A DNA stretch of 47,440 nt from CAYMUR01 sp964393615 (GCA_964393615.1 CAYMUR010000031.1:1-47440); one strand, 5' to 3'; shown: positions 1 through 9,103, counted from the first letter of the stretch. Numbers and translations are program-made. The notes: generated by a model not told the origin, from the sequence alone.

Positions 1-103
1 CTTGTTTACCGCACAAGTTGCCGCTACGATTTTTGAATACGTTCTCGGCACCGTATTGGCTCTCTGTTTCGACATATAGAATTAGAAAGATCTCTCGGAC
101 ATC

Positions 104-883
104 ATGATTGCAAACATTCATAAATTGCGTGAAAAACTTGATTCGGGCCAGTTGTGTTTAGGTGCTGGTGTGACGCTAAGTGATCCAGCGGTTGTCGAGG
201 CGTTATGCGAAAGTGTCGATTTTCTGTGGATTGATCTGGAACATAATCCAACCAGTTTCGAGTCGTTACTGAGCCATTTGATTGCGGCAAGAGCTGGTGG
301 TGGTCCTGCTTTGGTACGCATTCCCAGTGGCGACGAAGCCTGGATCAAGCGAACGCTGGATACGGGGGCCGAAGGCATTATTCTTCCTCGCGCTTACTTG
401 GTACAAGAGATTCGCGATTTTGTTTCGGCTTGCCGTTACCCGCCAGTCGGGACAAGAGGTTTTGGGCCTCGACGGGCTACCCACTATGGTCGCTTTGGTG
501 GACGTGAATACCTTGACCATGCCAACAAACATCTTTTTGTATCAGCACAGATTGAAACGGTTGAGACACTCAATGCTATTGATGAGATCGTCCAAATAGA
601 AGGCCTGGATGCTTTGATCATCGGGCCGAATGATCTTTCTGGTTCGATGGGAATGCTTGGCGAAATTCAACATCCACAAGTTCTTGAAGCGATTCAAACC
701 ATTGCTGAGAAATGTCAAGCAGCGGGAAAATATCTCGGAATTGGGTCAGATGCCAACCCGGAATTTGCGGCGAAGGTGGCTAGCTTGGGGGTCCAATTTA
801 TCCAGTGTGGTGGCGACTTGGGATATATGCTTGCGGCTTGTGAGCAGTTGTACGCAAAAATCCGGGCCATTCATGACGGTTGA
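104..883 (+). CDS. HpcH/HpaI-family class II aldolase
   Basis: Predicted metal-dependent aldolase that cleaves 2-keto-3-deoxy acids to pyruvate (or a related keto acid) and an aldehyde in the cytoplasm. The 259 residues match the usual length of the HpaI/2-keto-3-deoxy-L-rhamnonate aldolase family. Visible family features are the base His in DLEHNP (H47), the substrate Arg in VRIP (R72), the RYPPVGTRG loop (111-119), the metal ligand Glu in QIETVE (E151) and the second ligand Asp in GPNDLSG (D177). The start is the first ATG of the frame; no good Shine-Dalgarno precedes it. The exact substrate cannot be read from sequence. No operon partner is visible: about 600 bp without genes follow, and the upstream gene lies outside the window. 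Confidence 0.9.
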   Translation: MIANIHKLREKLDSGQLCLGAGVTLSDPAVVEALCESVDFLWIDLEHNPTSFESLLSHLIAARAGGGPALVRIPSGDEAWIKRTLDTGAEGIILPRAYLVQEIRDFVSACRYPPVGTRGFGPRRATHYGRFGGREYLDHANKHLFVSAQIETVETLNAIDEIVQIEGLDALIIGPNDLSGSMGMLGEIQHPQVLEAIQTIAEKCQAAGKYLGIGSDANPEFAAKVASLGVQFIQCGGDLGYMLAACEQLYAKIRAIHDG

Positions 884-988
884 ATGAAAGTCATTGAGAA
901 GTCTCTGTGTGGCGTGGAGCAGTGGACTGTGCCAGGACTGCTGGCTTGCTATCTAGGCAGTCGTGGTGACTGGTTTCCTAAGAGAAGT

Positions 989-1068
989 GACCGGTTTGCG
1001 AAAAGACCGGTTTGCGAAAAGACCGGTTTGCGAAAAGACCGGTTTGCGAAAAGACCGGTTTGCGAAAA
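989..1068. repeat. Five perfect tandem copies of a 16-bp unit
   Basis: The unit GACCGGTTTGCGAAAA is repeated five times without a mismatch at 989, 1005, 1021, 1037 and 1053. A decayed copy (GACTGGTTTCCTAAGA) precedes it at 968-983. Each unit carries the palindrome ACCGGT. The period is not a multiple of three, so a coding role is unlikely. It lies about 410 bp upstream of amt. Replication slippage is the simplest origin; a protein-binding array is possible but unproven. Confidence 0.95.
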
Positions 1069-1394
1069 GAAATAGTGTGGCGGTCTTTTTGATTGCAGAG
1101 AGTTCCTGTTCGTTTTCTTGTCTCAAGCAATATTTCTTGTGCCGATGGAATTTTTGGCGAGTCATGCTATCAGCATCAGGCAGGATTGTTACCAGTGCTC
1201 AGCAATATCTCAGTCACACCATGATGAATCCGCAGTTCCATGGTGAAATGTTGGCTGCTGCTTCCTCCGCGGACGTTGGGGTTTACGGGATGCTTGACCG
1301 GCTGTAATTTACTCAGCAGAAGTCATGTTATTGCTGCATGTAATGTTGGCCCGCTCTGGGTCTGTGAGTGATTGTCTACATGATGAGGAACCTT

Positions 1395-1428
1395 GTTCAA
1401 ACGAGGAACGGTTCAAACCTGTTCAAAC
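1395..1428 (+). promoter_or_regulatory. Three GTTCAAAC direct repeats upstream of amt
   Basis: The octamer GTTCAAAC occurs at 1395-1402, 1411-1418 and 1421-1428, that is 16 and 10 bp apart. The last copy ends 51 bp before the amt start. The 10-bp phase puts the last two copies on the same helix face, as for a regulator binding site. No known operator is recognised, so the role is inference. Confidence 0.35.
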
Positions 1429-1479
1429 ACAGTCGCTGGGGCATTGAGAGCTGAATTTCTTACTACGGAGGGAAAGAAT

Positions 1480-2838
1480 ATGTATCTACGAAGTTTTCTG
1501 CCCGTGGTTTGTTTTATATTTGTCGCCGTATTCTCAGTCGGCCTGCAACCGGCCCTGGCACAGGAGGGAACTGGTGACCAGACGAATTTAGGGCAGAACG
1601 CATGGATGCTAATGTCTTCGGCGCTGGTATTGTTTATGACGGCGCCGGGTCTGGCAATGTTTTACAGCGGTTTAGTGCGACGCAAAAACGTGATTGGTGT
1701 CATGATGCAGTGTCTATTTCTCATGGGATTAATGACCGTTGTGTGGGCTCTTTGGGGATATTCTTTCGCGTTTGGCGGACATGATTTGTGGTTTGGGAAT
1801 TTTTCCCACGTTTTCTTGCAAGGTGTTACTTTAGATGGTGAAAATGTACCGATGACTCGTGGTGTTCCGACACTGACTTTTATGCTGTACCAAGGCATGT
1901 TTTTTATCATTACACCAGCATTGATTTGCGGTGCGTTTGCCGAACGCATGCGATTCTGTACGATGGTCGTGTTTGTGGTTCTTTGGGGTACGATTGTCTA
2001 CTGTCCCTTGTGTCATTGGGTCTGGGCTGGAGGACTACTCGCTTTTGGTACGCCGGGCGCCTTGTGTGGGGGGGCACTTGATTTTGCGGGTGGTACAGTA
2101 GTTCATATCAGTTCCGGTGTTTCCGCACTTGTCTGTGCTTTGGTGTTGGGGAAACGACTCGGGTATGGGCAGGAAGACATGCGTCCCCATAACTTGACGT
2201 ATACCGCGATGGGAGCGGCCATGTTGTGGATAGGGTGGTTCGGTTTTAATGCGGGCCGAGCGGTAACTTCTGGCAGTTTGGCAGCCAACGTGTTCGTGGT
2301 AACTCATTTTTCCGCGGCGGCTGGAGCAGTTACCTGGGCGGTCATTGAATGGATCACTCGGCGCAAGCCGAGTATTTTGGGCACGGCGTCGGGTGCTGTG
2401 GCTGGGCTTGTTTGTATCACACCGGCCTCAGGTTTTGTCCAGCCAATGCCTGCATTAATCATTGGCGCCGTTGCAGGGACGGTTTGCTATTGTGCTTGCA
2501 CCTGGTTGAAACAAAAGTTCCGTTATGATGATTCGCTTGACGCCTTTGGCATACACGGAATTGGTGGGACGATAGGAGCCTTGTTAACAGGGGTCTTTGC
2601 CACCGTTCACGTCAATGCGGAAGGAGTCAATGGCCTATGGTATGACTCTCAGAGTGGCTTGACACTGTTATTTGGACAGTTTGCTGCGGTGATAGTGACC
2701 TGGGTCGTATCCATTGTGGCGACGCTGGTGATCCTGATGGTTCTCAATATGATGATGGGATTGCGTGTGATGCAAGAAGGTGAACTTCGTGGCTTAGACT
2801 TGTCTGAACACGGTGAAGAAGGCTATATTTTGAACTAA
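1480..2838 (+). CDS. amt: Ammonium transporter, Amt family
   Basis: Inner-membrane channel that takes up ammonium. The 452-residue product starts at the ATG at 1480, seven bases after GGAGGG (1467-1472); it then begins with a signal peptide (about residues 1-27, ending ALA-Q), which many Amt proteins have. An in-frame extension to 1393 would bury this signal and is rejected. The core matches AmtB: DFAGGTVVHI carries the equivalents of AmtB D160 (D201) and pore H168 (H209), FGIHG carries the second pore His H318 (H359), and FYSGLVRRKN and IGWFGFNAG are family signatures. About eleven membrane helices are visible. It is followed 65 bp later by the PII gene and then glnD, the classical nitrogen-sensing arrangement in which PII blocks Amt under ammonium excess. 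Confidence 0.97.
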   Translation: MYLRSFLPVVCFIFVAVFSVGLQPALAQEGTGDQTNLGQNAWMLMSSALVLFMTAPGLAMFYSGLVRRKNVIGVMMQCLFLMGLMTVVWALWGYSFAFGGHDLWFGNFSHVFLQGVTLDGENVPMTRGVPTLTFMLYQGMFFIITPALICGAFAERMRFCTMVVFVVLWGTIVYCPLCHWVWAGGLLAFGTPGALCGGALDFAGGTVVHISSGVSALVCALVLGKRLGYGQEDMRPHNLTYTAMGAAMLWIGWFGFNAGRAVTSGSLAANVFVVTHFSAAAGAVTWAVIEWITRRKPSILGTASGAVAGLVCITPASGFVQPMPALIIGAVAGTVCYCACTWLKQKFRYDDSLDAFGIHGIGGTIGALLTGVFATVHVNAEGVNGLWYDSQSGLTLLFGQFAAVIVTWVVSIVATLVILMVLNMMMGLRVMQEGELRGLDLSEHGEEGYILN

Positions 2839-2903
2839 CATGTGAAGAAATTGTTGCAGTTTCTTTGGTGGCAAGGGGCCCACTGTATTAGGAGGCTTTG
2901 GTC

Positions 2904-3242
2904 ATGAAAAAGGTCGAAGCGATCGTACGACACTTTAAGCTTGAAGATGTCAAAAACGCATTGAATGAGCACGGTGTTCATGGAATGACGATCAGCGAAG
3001 TTCGTGGTTTCGGTCGTCAAAAGGGACACACGGAAATGTACCGTGGAACCGAATACACGGTGGATTTTGTTCCCAAGGTTAAGATTGAGGTCGTCTGTGC
3101 GGACAGTAACTTGCAGGCTGTTATCGATACGATTCTGCGGGCAGCCCAGACCGGTAAGATCGGCGATGGAAAAATTTTCATCGCTGATTTGGATGAGATC
3201 ATTCGGATCAGGACAGGCGAAAAAGGTGCCGACGCACTGTAG
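2904..3242 (+). CDS. glnK: Nitrogen regulatory protein PII (GlnK type)
   Basis: Trimeric PII signal protein that senses 2-oxoglutarate, ATP and ADP and is expected to gate the adjacent Amt channel. The start is the ATG at 2904, eight bases after AGGAGG; an ATG two codons earlier is too close to this site. The 112 residues equal the family length. Visible features are the T-loop (about 37-55) with the uridylylation tyrosine Y51 in RGTEYTVDF, the B-loop TGKIGDGKIF (83-92) with K90, and the C-terminal RIRTGEKG signature. An intact Y51 next to a glnD gene indicates control by UMP addition. Linkage to amt favours the name glnK over glnB. Confidence 0.96.
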   Translation: MKKVEAIVRHFKLEDVKNALNEHGVHGMTISEVRGFGRQKGHTEMYRGTEYTVDFVPKVKIEVVCADSNLQAVIDTILRAAQTGKIGDGKIFIADLDEIIRIRTGEKGADAL

Positions 3243-3268
3243 CGCTTGATTGTTATTGGATTTGCCGA

Positions 3269-5914
3269 ATGGACACTGGCCCTCGTGTCAGACCGCAAGT
3301 AATAGTTGCCAGACAGCACCTGGCAGATGCGCGTGTGCGATTACGCCGGCAGCACGATCAGAATTCTCCGGCGGTTCAGGTTTGCACTCACTGGTCTGAT
3401 GAGTTGGATTCCGTTTTAGCGGACCTGTTTACGGCTACGCTAGAAGATCTGTATGGCGCTAGCCAGGACGGAATTGTCCACCAGGTTGCCTTGGTGCCAC
3501 ACGGTGGGTATGGTCGTCGCGACGTGGCCCCTTTCTCGGACGTCGACTTGATGTTGCTACATTCTCGTTCGTCAGGAAAGCGCGTACGTGATTTGGCCGG
3601 CAGATTACTAATGGATTTGTGTGATGCGGGCCTGGATGTAGGGTTCAGTGTGCGAACTCCTTCACAAGCGATTTCCATGAGTCGTACGGATCCGGTTATC
3701 TTCAGCTCACTGGTGGAATCACGGTTTCTACTGGGAAGTCACGATTTATTTCAACGGTTCAAAATGCGTTTTCAACGTAATACGCGCGGCCGACGAGGAC
3801 GACTGATCCGTATCGTGCGTGACGCAAGGCGTTCTGAACGATTGCAGTATGGTGACACCGTCTACTTGTTAGAGCCTAATGTCAAGCGTTCACCGGGTGG
3901 GTTGCGCGAGGTGCACCTGTTGCGCTGGGCGGGTTTTGCACGCTACGGTGTATCGGGACTTGATGATTTGCGACAAGTGGATGCATTGTCACCTAACGAC
4001 TGTCGTCGGCTCAAGGAGGCGAATGAATTTTTGTTGCGTTTGCGGAATGAACTTCATTTTCACGCTGGTCGATCGTATGACGTGCTGGACAAGTCGGAAC
4101 AACTTCGGATTGCCATGCGCGAAGGCTATAAAGGCCTGGAAGGGGTTTTGCCGGTCGAACGGTTCATGCAGGAATATTTCCATCACACGGGTGAAATTCG
4201 TTATGTTGTCTCACATTTTGTGAGTCGAATTGAACCACGATTCTGGTTGTTGCAAATTGTGGCGCCGTTATTAAGCCATCGGGTCGAGCATCATTATCGA
4301 GTAGGCCCTTACCACATCCGAGCAACCCGAGCCGGAAAGGCATTGTTAAAGGGAAACGTGGCCGAAGTGCTGCGGTTGATGGACCTGGCCAACATGTATG
4401 ACAAATGGATAGACACCAACACCTGGATGACGATTCGGGCCGCAATGGAAGACGTTGACCGGATTGAGATTACGGATGAAACGATTGCTCGGTTTTTGTC
4501 TGTTCTGTCACAGCCGGCGCGCCTGGCCGATATTTTACGTCGCTTGCACGAATTGCGTGTATTGGAAAAAATTGTTCCCGGAATGCGGCACGCCAGGTGT
4601 TTATTGCAATTTAACGAATATCACAAGTATACGGTGGACGAACATTGTCTGCGGGCTGTTGAATGTGCGACGGAGTTCCTGAGCGATTCCGGCCCGTTGG
4701 GTCACGCTTATCGTTCTATCAAGCGAAAAAGAACCTTACATCTTGCATTGTTGTTGCATGACCTGGGGAAAGGGCAGATCGAAGATCATTCAGCGGTGGG
4801 CCGTCGACTTGCCGTGGAAGTTGCCCGGACGTTACAACTTGGTCGGCGAGAGTCAGAAAAATTGGTGTTCCTGGTGGCTCGACATTTATCGATGGCGCAT
4901 CTGGCATTTCAACGAGATACGAGTGACGAATCTGTTGTGGTCCAGTTTGCCTATGAGGTTGGTACTCCGGACACGTTGAAGATGTTGTTTGTGTTAAGTT
5001 GTGCAGACTTGGCCGCAGTCGGACCAGGGACATTGAATGATTGGAAAGTCGATGTTTTAACAGAACTTTACCTGCGCACCATGAAGCATTTAGCGGGGGA
5101 CGCGCCGACCGTACAAACAGAGGGGCTACTTGCCACAAAACGAAATGAGATCCTCGCAAGAAATGCGATGAAGAAAAACCTTGATTGGTATCAACGTCAG
5201 ATTGACGTTTTGCCGTCTGCTTATTTACGTTGGACCCCGACCAGCCAGATTGTAGAGGAACTGGAACGACTTGAAAAACTAGAATCTAGCGAGGTTGACA
5301 CTTGGGCTCGATATCTTCCTGAACGAAACGCAGTGCAGTTTACTGTCGCTGCGCACGATCAACTGACACCGGGTATTTTTCACAAATTGACCGGTGTTTT
5401 GTCAAGTCTTGGCTTGCAGATCTTAGCGGCTGATATTTATACCTTGGGTGATGGATTGGTGCTGGACCGATTCTATGTTCACGATCCAGATTATTCTGGT
5501 GAGCCGCCGTTGAGCCGATTGCGGGAAATTCGTCGTCAATTGGTTCTTGTTTTGACCAGTGAAGACAGTGCGCCTCAGTTTAGGTGCATGTGGGAAGGAC
5601 GCGACAAAATGACGATCGCAGCAGCCAATCCGGACGCTGTGCCAACCCGTGTCAATTTTGATAACAGTACTGCAGAACGTTTCACAATTATCGATGTGTT
5701 TACCCAGGATCGGATGGGGGTGCTGTACACGATTACCAGGACTTTGTTTGAACTTGGATTGTCGGTGGCAGTTGCCAGGATCTGGACCTACGTAGATCAG
5801 GTGGTGGATGTTTTCTATGTGACTAGCGCCGCAGGTAAAAAAATCGAGGATGAAGACCGTATTCTGCTGATCAAAAAAAAGCTGTGCGAAGCGATTGAGG
5901 ATGCGGCCCATTAA
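3269..5914 (+). CDS. glnD: PII uridylyltransferase/uridylyl-removing enzyme GlnD
   Basis: Bifunctional enzyme that attaches UMP to PII when glutamine is low and removes it when glutamine is high. The 881 residues match the family length. Domains in order: nucleotidyltransferase with GGYGR and SDVD (about 79-93, the metal-binding Asp pair), GlnD/GlnE-type helical linker, HD domain with LLHDLGKG (HD at about 497-498; hydrolase activity), then two C-terminal ACT domains (about 689-745 and 804-870), expected to bind glutamine. It starts 26 bp after glnK and is very likely co-transcribed with amt and glnK. No ribosome binding site is evident. All catalytic motifs look intact. Confidence 0.96.
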   Translation: MDTGPRVRPQVIVARQHLADARVRLRRQHDQNSPAVQVCTHWSDELDSVLADLFTATLEDLYGASQDGIVHQVALVPHGGYGRRDVAPFSDVDLMLLHSRSSGKRVRDLAGRLLMDLCDAGLDVGFSVRTPSQAISMSRTDPVIFSSLVESRFLLGSHDLFQRFKMRFQRNTRGRRGRLIRIVRDARRSERLQYGDTVYLLEPNVKRSPGGLREVHLLRWAGFARYGVSGLDDLRQVDALSPNDCRRLKEANEFLLRLRNELHFHAGRSYDVLDKSEQLRIAMREGYKGLEGVLPVERFMQEYFHHTGEIRYVVSHFVSRIEPRFWLLQIVAPLLSHRVEHHYRVGPYHIRATRAGKALLKGNVAEVLRLMDLANMYDKWIDTNTWMTIRAAMEDVDRIEITDETIARFLSVLSQPARLADILRRLHELRVLEKIVPGMRHARCLLQFNEYHKYTVDEHCLRAVECATEFLSDSGPLGHAYRSIKRKRTLHLALLLHDLGKGQIEDHSAVGRRLAVEVARTLQLGRRESEKLVFLVARHLSMAHLAFQRDTSDESVVVQFAYEVGTPDTLKMLFVLSCADLAAVGPGTLNDWKVDVLTELYLRTMKHLAGDAPTVQTEGLLATKRNEILARNAMKKNLDWYQRQIDVLPSAYLRWTPTSQIVEELERLEKLESSEVDTWARYLPERNAVQFTVAAHDQLTPGIFHKLTGVLSSLGLQILAADIYTLGDGLVLDRFYVHDPDYSGEPPLSRLREIRRQLVLVLTSEDSAPQFRCMWEGRDKMTIAAANPDAVPTRVNFDNSTAERFTIIDVFTQDRMGVLYTITRTLFELGLSVAVARIWTYVDQVVDVFYVTSAAGKKIEDEDRILLIKKKLCEAIEDAAH

Positions 5915-6222
5915 GAAGTTGCAAGGTAAGTTGTTTTCCCTGTAACGAAAAACGGCCCTTGCTGGTTTCTCGCCGCTAAGCCGACAGTGCGTTGGTTCTG
6001 TCCATGGCGCGGACCACTGGCATAGCTAACCAGCTTCGTTCTCAGGAGTGGAAAGTCAAGCAATGTCGGAAATGCACTGGACTTGTTGCGGAGTCATAGG
6101 GTATAAAAATGGGATAAGTGCATTAGGTAAAGTGCCCTTGATGTGCAGGTAGCATCATTGGGGGAAATGGCTCGGCAGGCGAAAACTAGTTGGGAGAGAG
6201 ACATGAACGGGAGTCCTGATCG
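5915..6222. other. Gap between glnD and infA
   Basis: About 300 bp in which I see no gene, clear terminator or RNA. It must hold the end of the glnD transcript and probably an infA promoter, but I cannot place either. Confidence 0.4.
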
Positions 6223-6444
6223 ATGACAAAAAAAGAAGAAGCGTTGGAAGTGGAAGGGGTTGTTACCCAAGCGCTTGCCAATACCCGTTTTCGGGTGCAG
6301 TTGGATGACGGTCCAGAGGTCATGGCCCACGTGGCGGGAAAGATGCGAAAGCATTTTATTCGCATCGTTCCTGGTGATCGGGTACGCGTAGAACTTTCTC
6401 CCTACGACCTCACGAAAGGGCGCATTACATATCGTGAGCGGTAG
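6223..6444 (+). CDS. infA: Translation initiation factor IF-1
   Basis: Small S1/OB-fold protein that binds the 30S ribosomal A site and assists IF-2 and IF-3 during initiation. The 73 residues match the family (71-73). Signatures visible are EGVVTQALANTRFRV near the N-terminus, HVAGKMRKHFIRI in the middle, PGDRVRVELSPYDL and the terminal GRITYR. The ATG is preceded by GGGAG at about 9 bp. It stands alone here and not in a ribosomal protein or secY operon. Confidence 0.97.
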   Translation: MTKKEEALEVEGVVTQALANTRFRVQLDDGPEVMAHVAGKMRKHFIRIVPGDRVRVELSPYDLTKGRITYRER

Positions 6445-6697
6445 AATGTCCTAAGTCGGAAGTGCAAACGTCACGAGGTCAGCAATTACAGGAATTCATG
6501 GTCGTGGATCGTTGCATCATAGCCGGACGGAAAATATTATCGTCGAAGTCGTTGGGGTTTTCGCTTTTAAATGTTTGGTTGGGATAAATTCGTTCTGTTC
6601 AAAAAACACCGTTTGGGTGGACGAAAAATCTGGTAAGAAGTTAGTCGTTCGATTTCACAAGCTTATGGCGGTACTCCGTGAGCGAGATGCGAGACAA

Positions 6698-6736
6698 TGC
6701 TTCTTTACCGTGCTTCTTTACCGTGCTGATTTACCG
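6698..6736. repeat. Three tandem copies of a 13-bp unit
   Basis: TGCTTCTTTACCG occurs at 6698-6710 and 6711-6723. A third copy with two changes (TGCTGATTTACCG) follows at 6724-6736. It is intergenic. Confidence 0.9.
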
Positions 6737-6956
6737 TGAATCGCTTATTGCCGTGAAGCCGACGACACAACCAGCTTTTCATGGTGTCGCTTGATCGTTT
6801 TTCGTGCTGACGCGACATGCAAGCCGTGGTACGATTTTGGGGCTGCTCCGTCGAGTCCTTTGTTAGATAGTTTCTCGTAGCAGGTGTCGCTGGCGAATTG
6901 AATTGCGATGGCTTTGTCGTGAAGTGCATTAAGCTTGATCAGCATTTTAAGCCATT

Positions 6957-6986
6957 TCTGAATTATATCGGTCTGAATTATATAGG
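6957..6986 (+). repeat. 15-bp tandem duplication running into a ribosome binding site
   Basis: TCTGAATTATATCGG (6957-6971) is followed directly by TCTGAATTATATAGG (6972-6986). The single C-to-A difference supplies the first A of AGGAGA (6984-6989), the Shine-Dalgarno of the gene at 6999. The duplication therefore touches the translation start of that gene. Confidence 0.85.
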
Positions 6987-6998
6987 AGAAAATGGTTG

Positions 6999-8687
6999 AT
7001 GATGAAAGCAACTAAATTTCATAAGGTAATTTTGCTCATATTGTGTTTGTCAGGTAGAGCTGCCATTCCAGTAATGGCCCAACCGGAACTTGAAACCAAG
7101 CCACTGATGGTGGTTTCCATTTCCAATGTGAAAGAATTGCTTTCGGATTTGAATTTTCTTGGTGGATTAACGGGTGCCAAAAACAATGACTGGCTGGCAG
7201 CGAGTGGAGCGTTTGCCATTGTAGATGCGCTGGACAAAACGCGACCGATGGGGGCTATTGTCGAGACGGACGGCACTGACTTTACGACACTGGGTTTTTT
7301 ACCGATCGAGAATCTGGACGCATTGTTGGAAGCGTTAAAACCGTTTGTCGGGGAGCCGAATGACAACGGGGATGGGATTTATGAAATTCATCAACCGGTC
7401 ACTCTCTATTTTAAACAGGCAAATGGTTGGGTATTTATTGCCCCGAATCTCGAGGAATTGTCTGAATTACCCAAGGATCCGGTAGCGTTGCTGGGTCAGC
7501 TAAATCATGACTATGATGCTGCCCTTCGCGCGCACGTCCACAATGTGCCATTAATCTATCGGCAAATGGCGCTTGGTTGGATCCAGTTTGGCATTCAAGA
7601 GGAAATGAGCCAGCTTGAAGGTTTGGAGGATTCCCAAAGCAAGTTGCGACAACAGTGGATGAAAGATTCGTTGCAACAAATAAATGTTTTGATTAATGAA
7701 ACAGATACTATCACGCTGGGTTGGACTGTTGCCCAGGAGTCTCGTGAAGTGTGGGTCGACATGGCAATGACTGCAGTGGAGGGTACGAGTAGTGAAGAGC
7801 GAATGAAAACGATCCAAATGGGCACTTCCGATTTTGCGGGATTTCTGCTTGACGACGCAGTAGCTGCCATGCATTTTCACTCGGATATATCGACCACTGA
7901 TAAACAGAATGTGGTGCGGTTTCTTAAGGGTGTTAAAACAGGTGCCCTGGAGCAACTTGGTCATGGAGAGATACTTTCTAATGACGGTGTGAATGGAAAA
8001 GCATCGCAGGTGTTGGGTAGATTGTTCGATGTTTTTGTAACGACGGCCGAAGCAGGGGCTCTTGAAGGTGGTGCGACGATGGTTGCCACGGCCGAATCGT
8101 TGGCCTTGGTGGTGGGTGGAGCTCTCAAGGACGGTCAAGCATTTGAGAGAAGTTTGAAAGAATTGGCGAACATGGCACATGAAGAGGATGGTGTTCCGGA
8201 AGTCGACTGGAATACGGCCGAAGTTCAAGGCGTACATATTCATACTTTGCATTTGCCGATGGATGACGAACAGATTATGAAGCTTGTTGGTGATCGTTTA
8301 GAAATCGCCATTGGGACGGGCGATCACTATGGATATATAGCAATAGGCACTGGGAGTGAAGCGTTGTTGAAACGTGTGATCGAAAAGTCGACAGCTGATC
8401 GCGAGGAGATATTGCCACCAAGCCAGTTGCGCATTGCGGTAGCCCCACTCATCCAGTATTTGAAATTATGGCAAGACGATTTCCCGGCATTGGAGAACGT
8501 ATTACAAAATGATTTTGAGGTCACGGGTCGCGACCGAATTGTTTTTGAAACGGTGCCCATCCTACGAGGAGTCAGAAATCGTTTGACACTCGAAGAGGAT
8601 GTATTACGTATTCTGGCTGAACTAGGTCGCCGGATAGGTGGGCAAGTGCCCGTTCAATTGGGACAAGAGGCAGGCCCTCGATTCTAG
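6999..8687 (+). CDS. Exported protein of unknown function
   Basis: I do not recognise a named family. The 562-residue product starts with a signal peptide (about 1-26, ending VMAQ) and has no later membrane segment, so export to the periplasm or beyond is expected. I chose the ATG at 6999, nine bases after AGGAGA; an ATG one codon later and a TTG one codon earlier are alternatives. The body is soluble and acidic and begins with a repeated style of LMVVSISNVKELLSDL segments. This resembles the long secreted planctomycete proteins in which several similar beta/alpha domains score 'distance to goal' style loops, but I cannot assign a role. The C-terminus ends with LRILAELGRR and a short tail. 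It appears to be a single-gene unit. Confidence 0.85.
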   Translation: MMKATKFHKVILLILCLSGRAAIPVMAQPELETKPLMVVSISNVKELLSDLNFLGGLTGAKNNDWLAASGAFAIVDALDKTRPMGAIVETDGTDFTTLGFLPIENLDALLEALKPFVGEPNDNGDGIYEIHQPVTLYFKQANGWVFIAPNLEELSELPKDPVALLGQLNHDYDAALRAHVHNVPLIYRQMALGWIQFGIQEEMSQLEGLEDSQSKLRQQWMKDSLQQINVLINETDTITLGWTVAQESREVWVDMAMTAVEGTSSEERMKTIQMGTSDFAGFLLDDAVAAMHFHSDISTTDKQNVVRFLKGVKTGALEQLGHGEILSNDGVNGKASQVLGRLFDVFVTTAEAGALEGGATMVATAESLALVVGGALKDGQAFERSLKELANMAHEEDGVPEVDWNTAEVQGVHIHTLHLPMDDEQIMKLVGDRLEIAIGTGDHYGYIAIGTGSEALLKRVIEKSTADREEILPPSQLRIAVAPLIQYLKLWQDDFPALENVLQNDFEVTGRDRIVFETVPILRGVRNRLTLEEDVLRILAELGRRIGGQVPVQLGQEAGPRF

Positions 8688-9103
8688 GTAATGTTAAGGG
8701 AATTAGAGATATACTGGGTGAGCAGTTGAGCCAGTGTGGCTGGAGAAGTGCTGCCCTGCTAGCTTTTTTGCGAGCTGTTTGACTTGCCTTGCTTGCGGAT
8801 CTCTTGGTCACTATACTTTTGCCCCTGGTGGCGCTGTCCATTTCTGTACGGACGGTTTCAGCTGCGCATGACGGATTGGTTAAATGGCAAACCTGAGGTT
8901 GTGTGCCAATTGTGAAATACCATTTCGATGATTAATAACCGAACTCGTTAGAATTTGGCAAGTTGGAAAGCCGGGTGACTTCGGTTGTGTTTCCAATAAA
9001 TGCTTGACAACGCAGGCAATAACAGGACCTGTGAAACCTTTTGGGGATAGTCGCTACATTGCCATATCTTTTTAATCAAACGTTGCCGGGCAAGGAGATA
9101 CGC
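8688..9103. other. Gap between two exported-protein genes
   Basis: About 415 bp with no gene that I can support. A TTGACA hexamer lies at 9004-9009, but no good -10 box sits at the expected distance. The frame upstream of 9104 is open to 9041, but without a ribosome binding site. Confidence 0.35.

Larger units (their letters stand above)
884..1479. other. Intergenic region upstream of amt
   Basis: About 600 bp without a convincing gene. It holds the 16-bp tandem array (989-1068) and the GTTCAAAC repeats near amt (1395-1428). Frames that stay open through the array do so because the repeat contains no stop codon; they have no ribosome binding site and no protein-like composition. Confidence 0.6.
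6445..6998. other. Gene-free region between infA and the 7.0-kb gene
   Basis: About 550 bp with no convincing gene. It contains two separate short tandem repeats (6698-6736 and 6957-6986), the second running into the ribosome binding site of the next gene. Confidence 0.5.

Noticed and set aside
2..79. Possible C-terminus of a gene entering from the left
   Set aside because: Two forward frames are open at the window start, and neither has recognisable family sequence over so few residues.
989..1068. CRISPR-like array
   Set aside because: Units are contiguous with no spacers and only 16 bp long.
963..1307. Open frame of 114 codons across the 16-bp array
   Set aside because: It is open because the repeat has no stop; no ribosome site, and the repeat is not a multiple of three.
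8572..8841. Minus-strand open frame after the 7.0-kb gene
   Set aside because: It overlaps the end of a well-supported gene and lacks a ribosome site and family sequence.
9004..9009. TTGACA as promoter of the 9.1-kb gene
   Set aside because: No acceptable -10 box lies 16-18 bp downstream.
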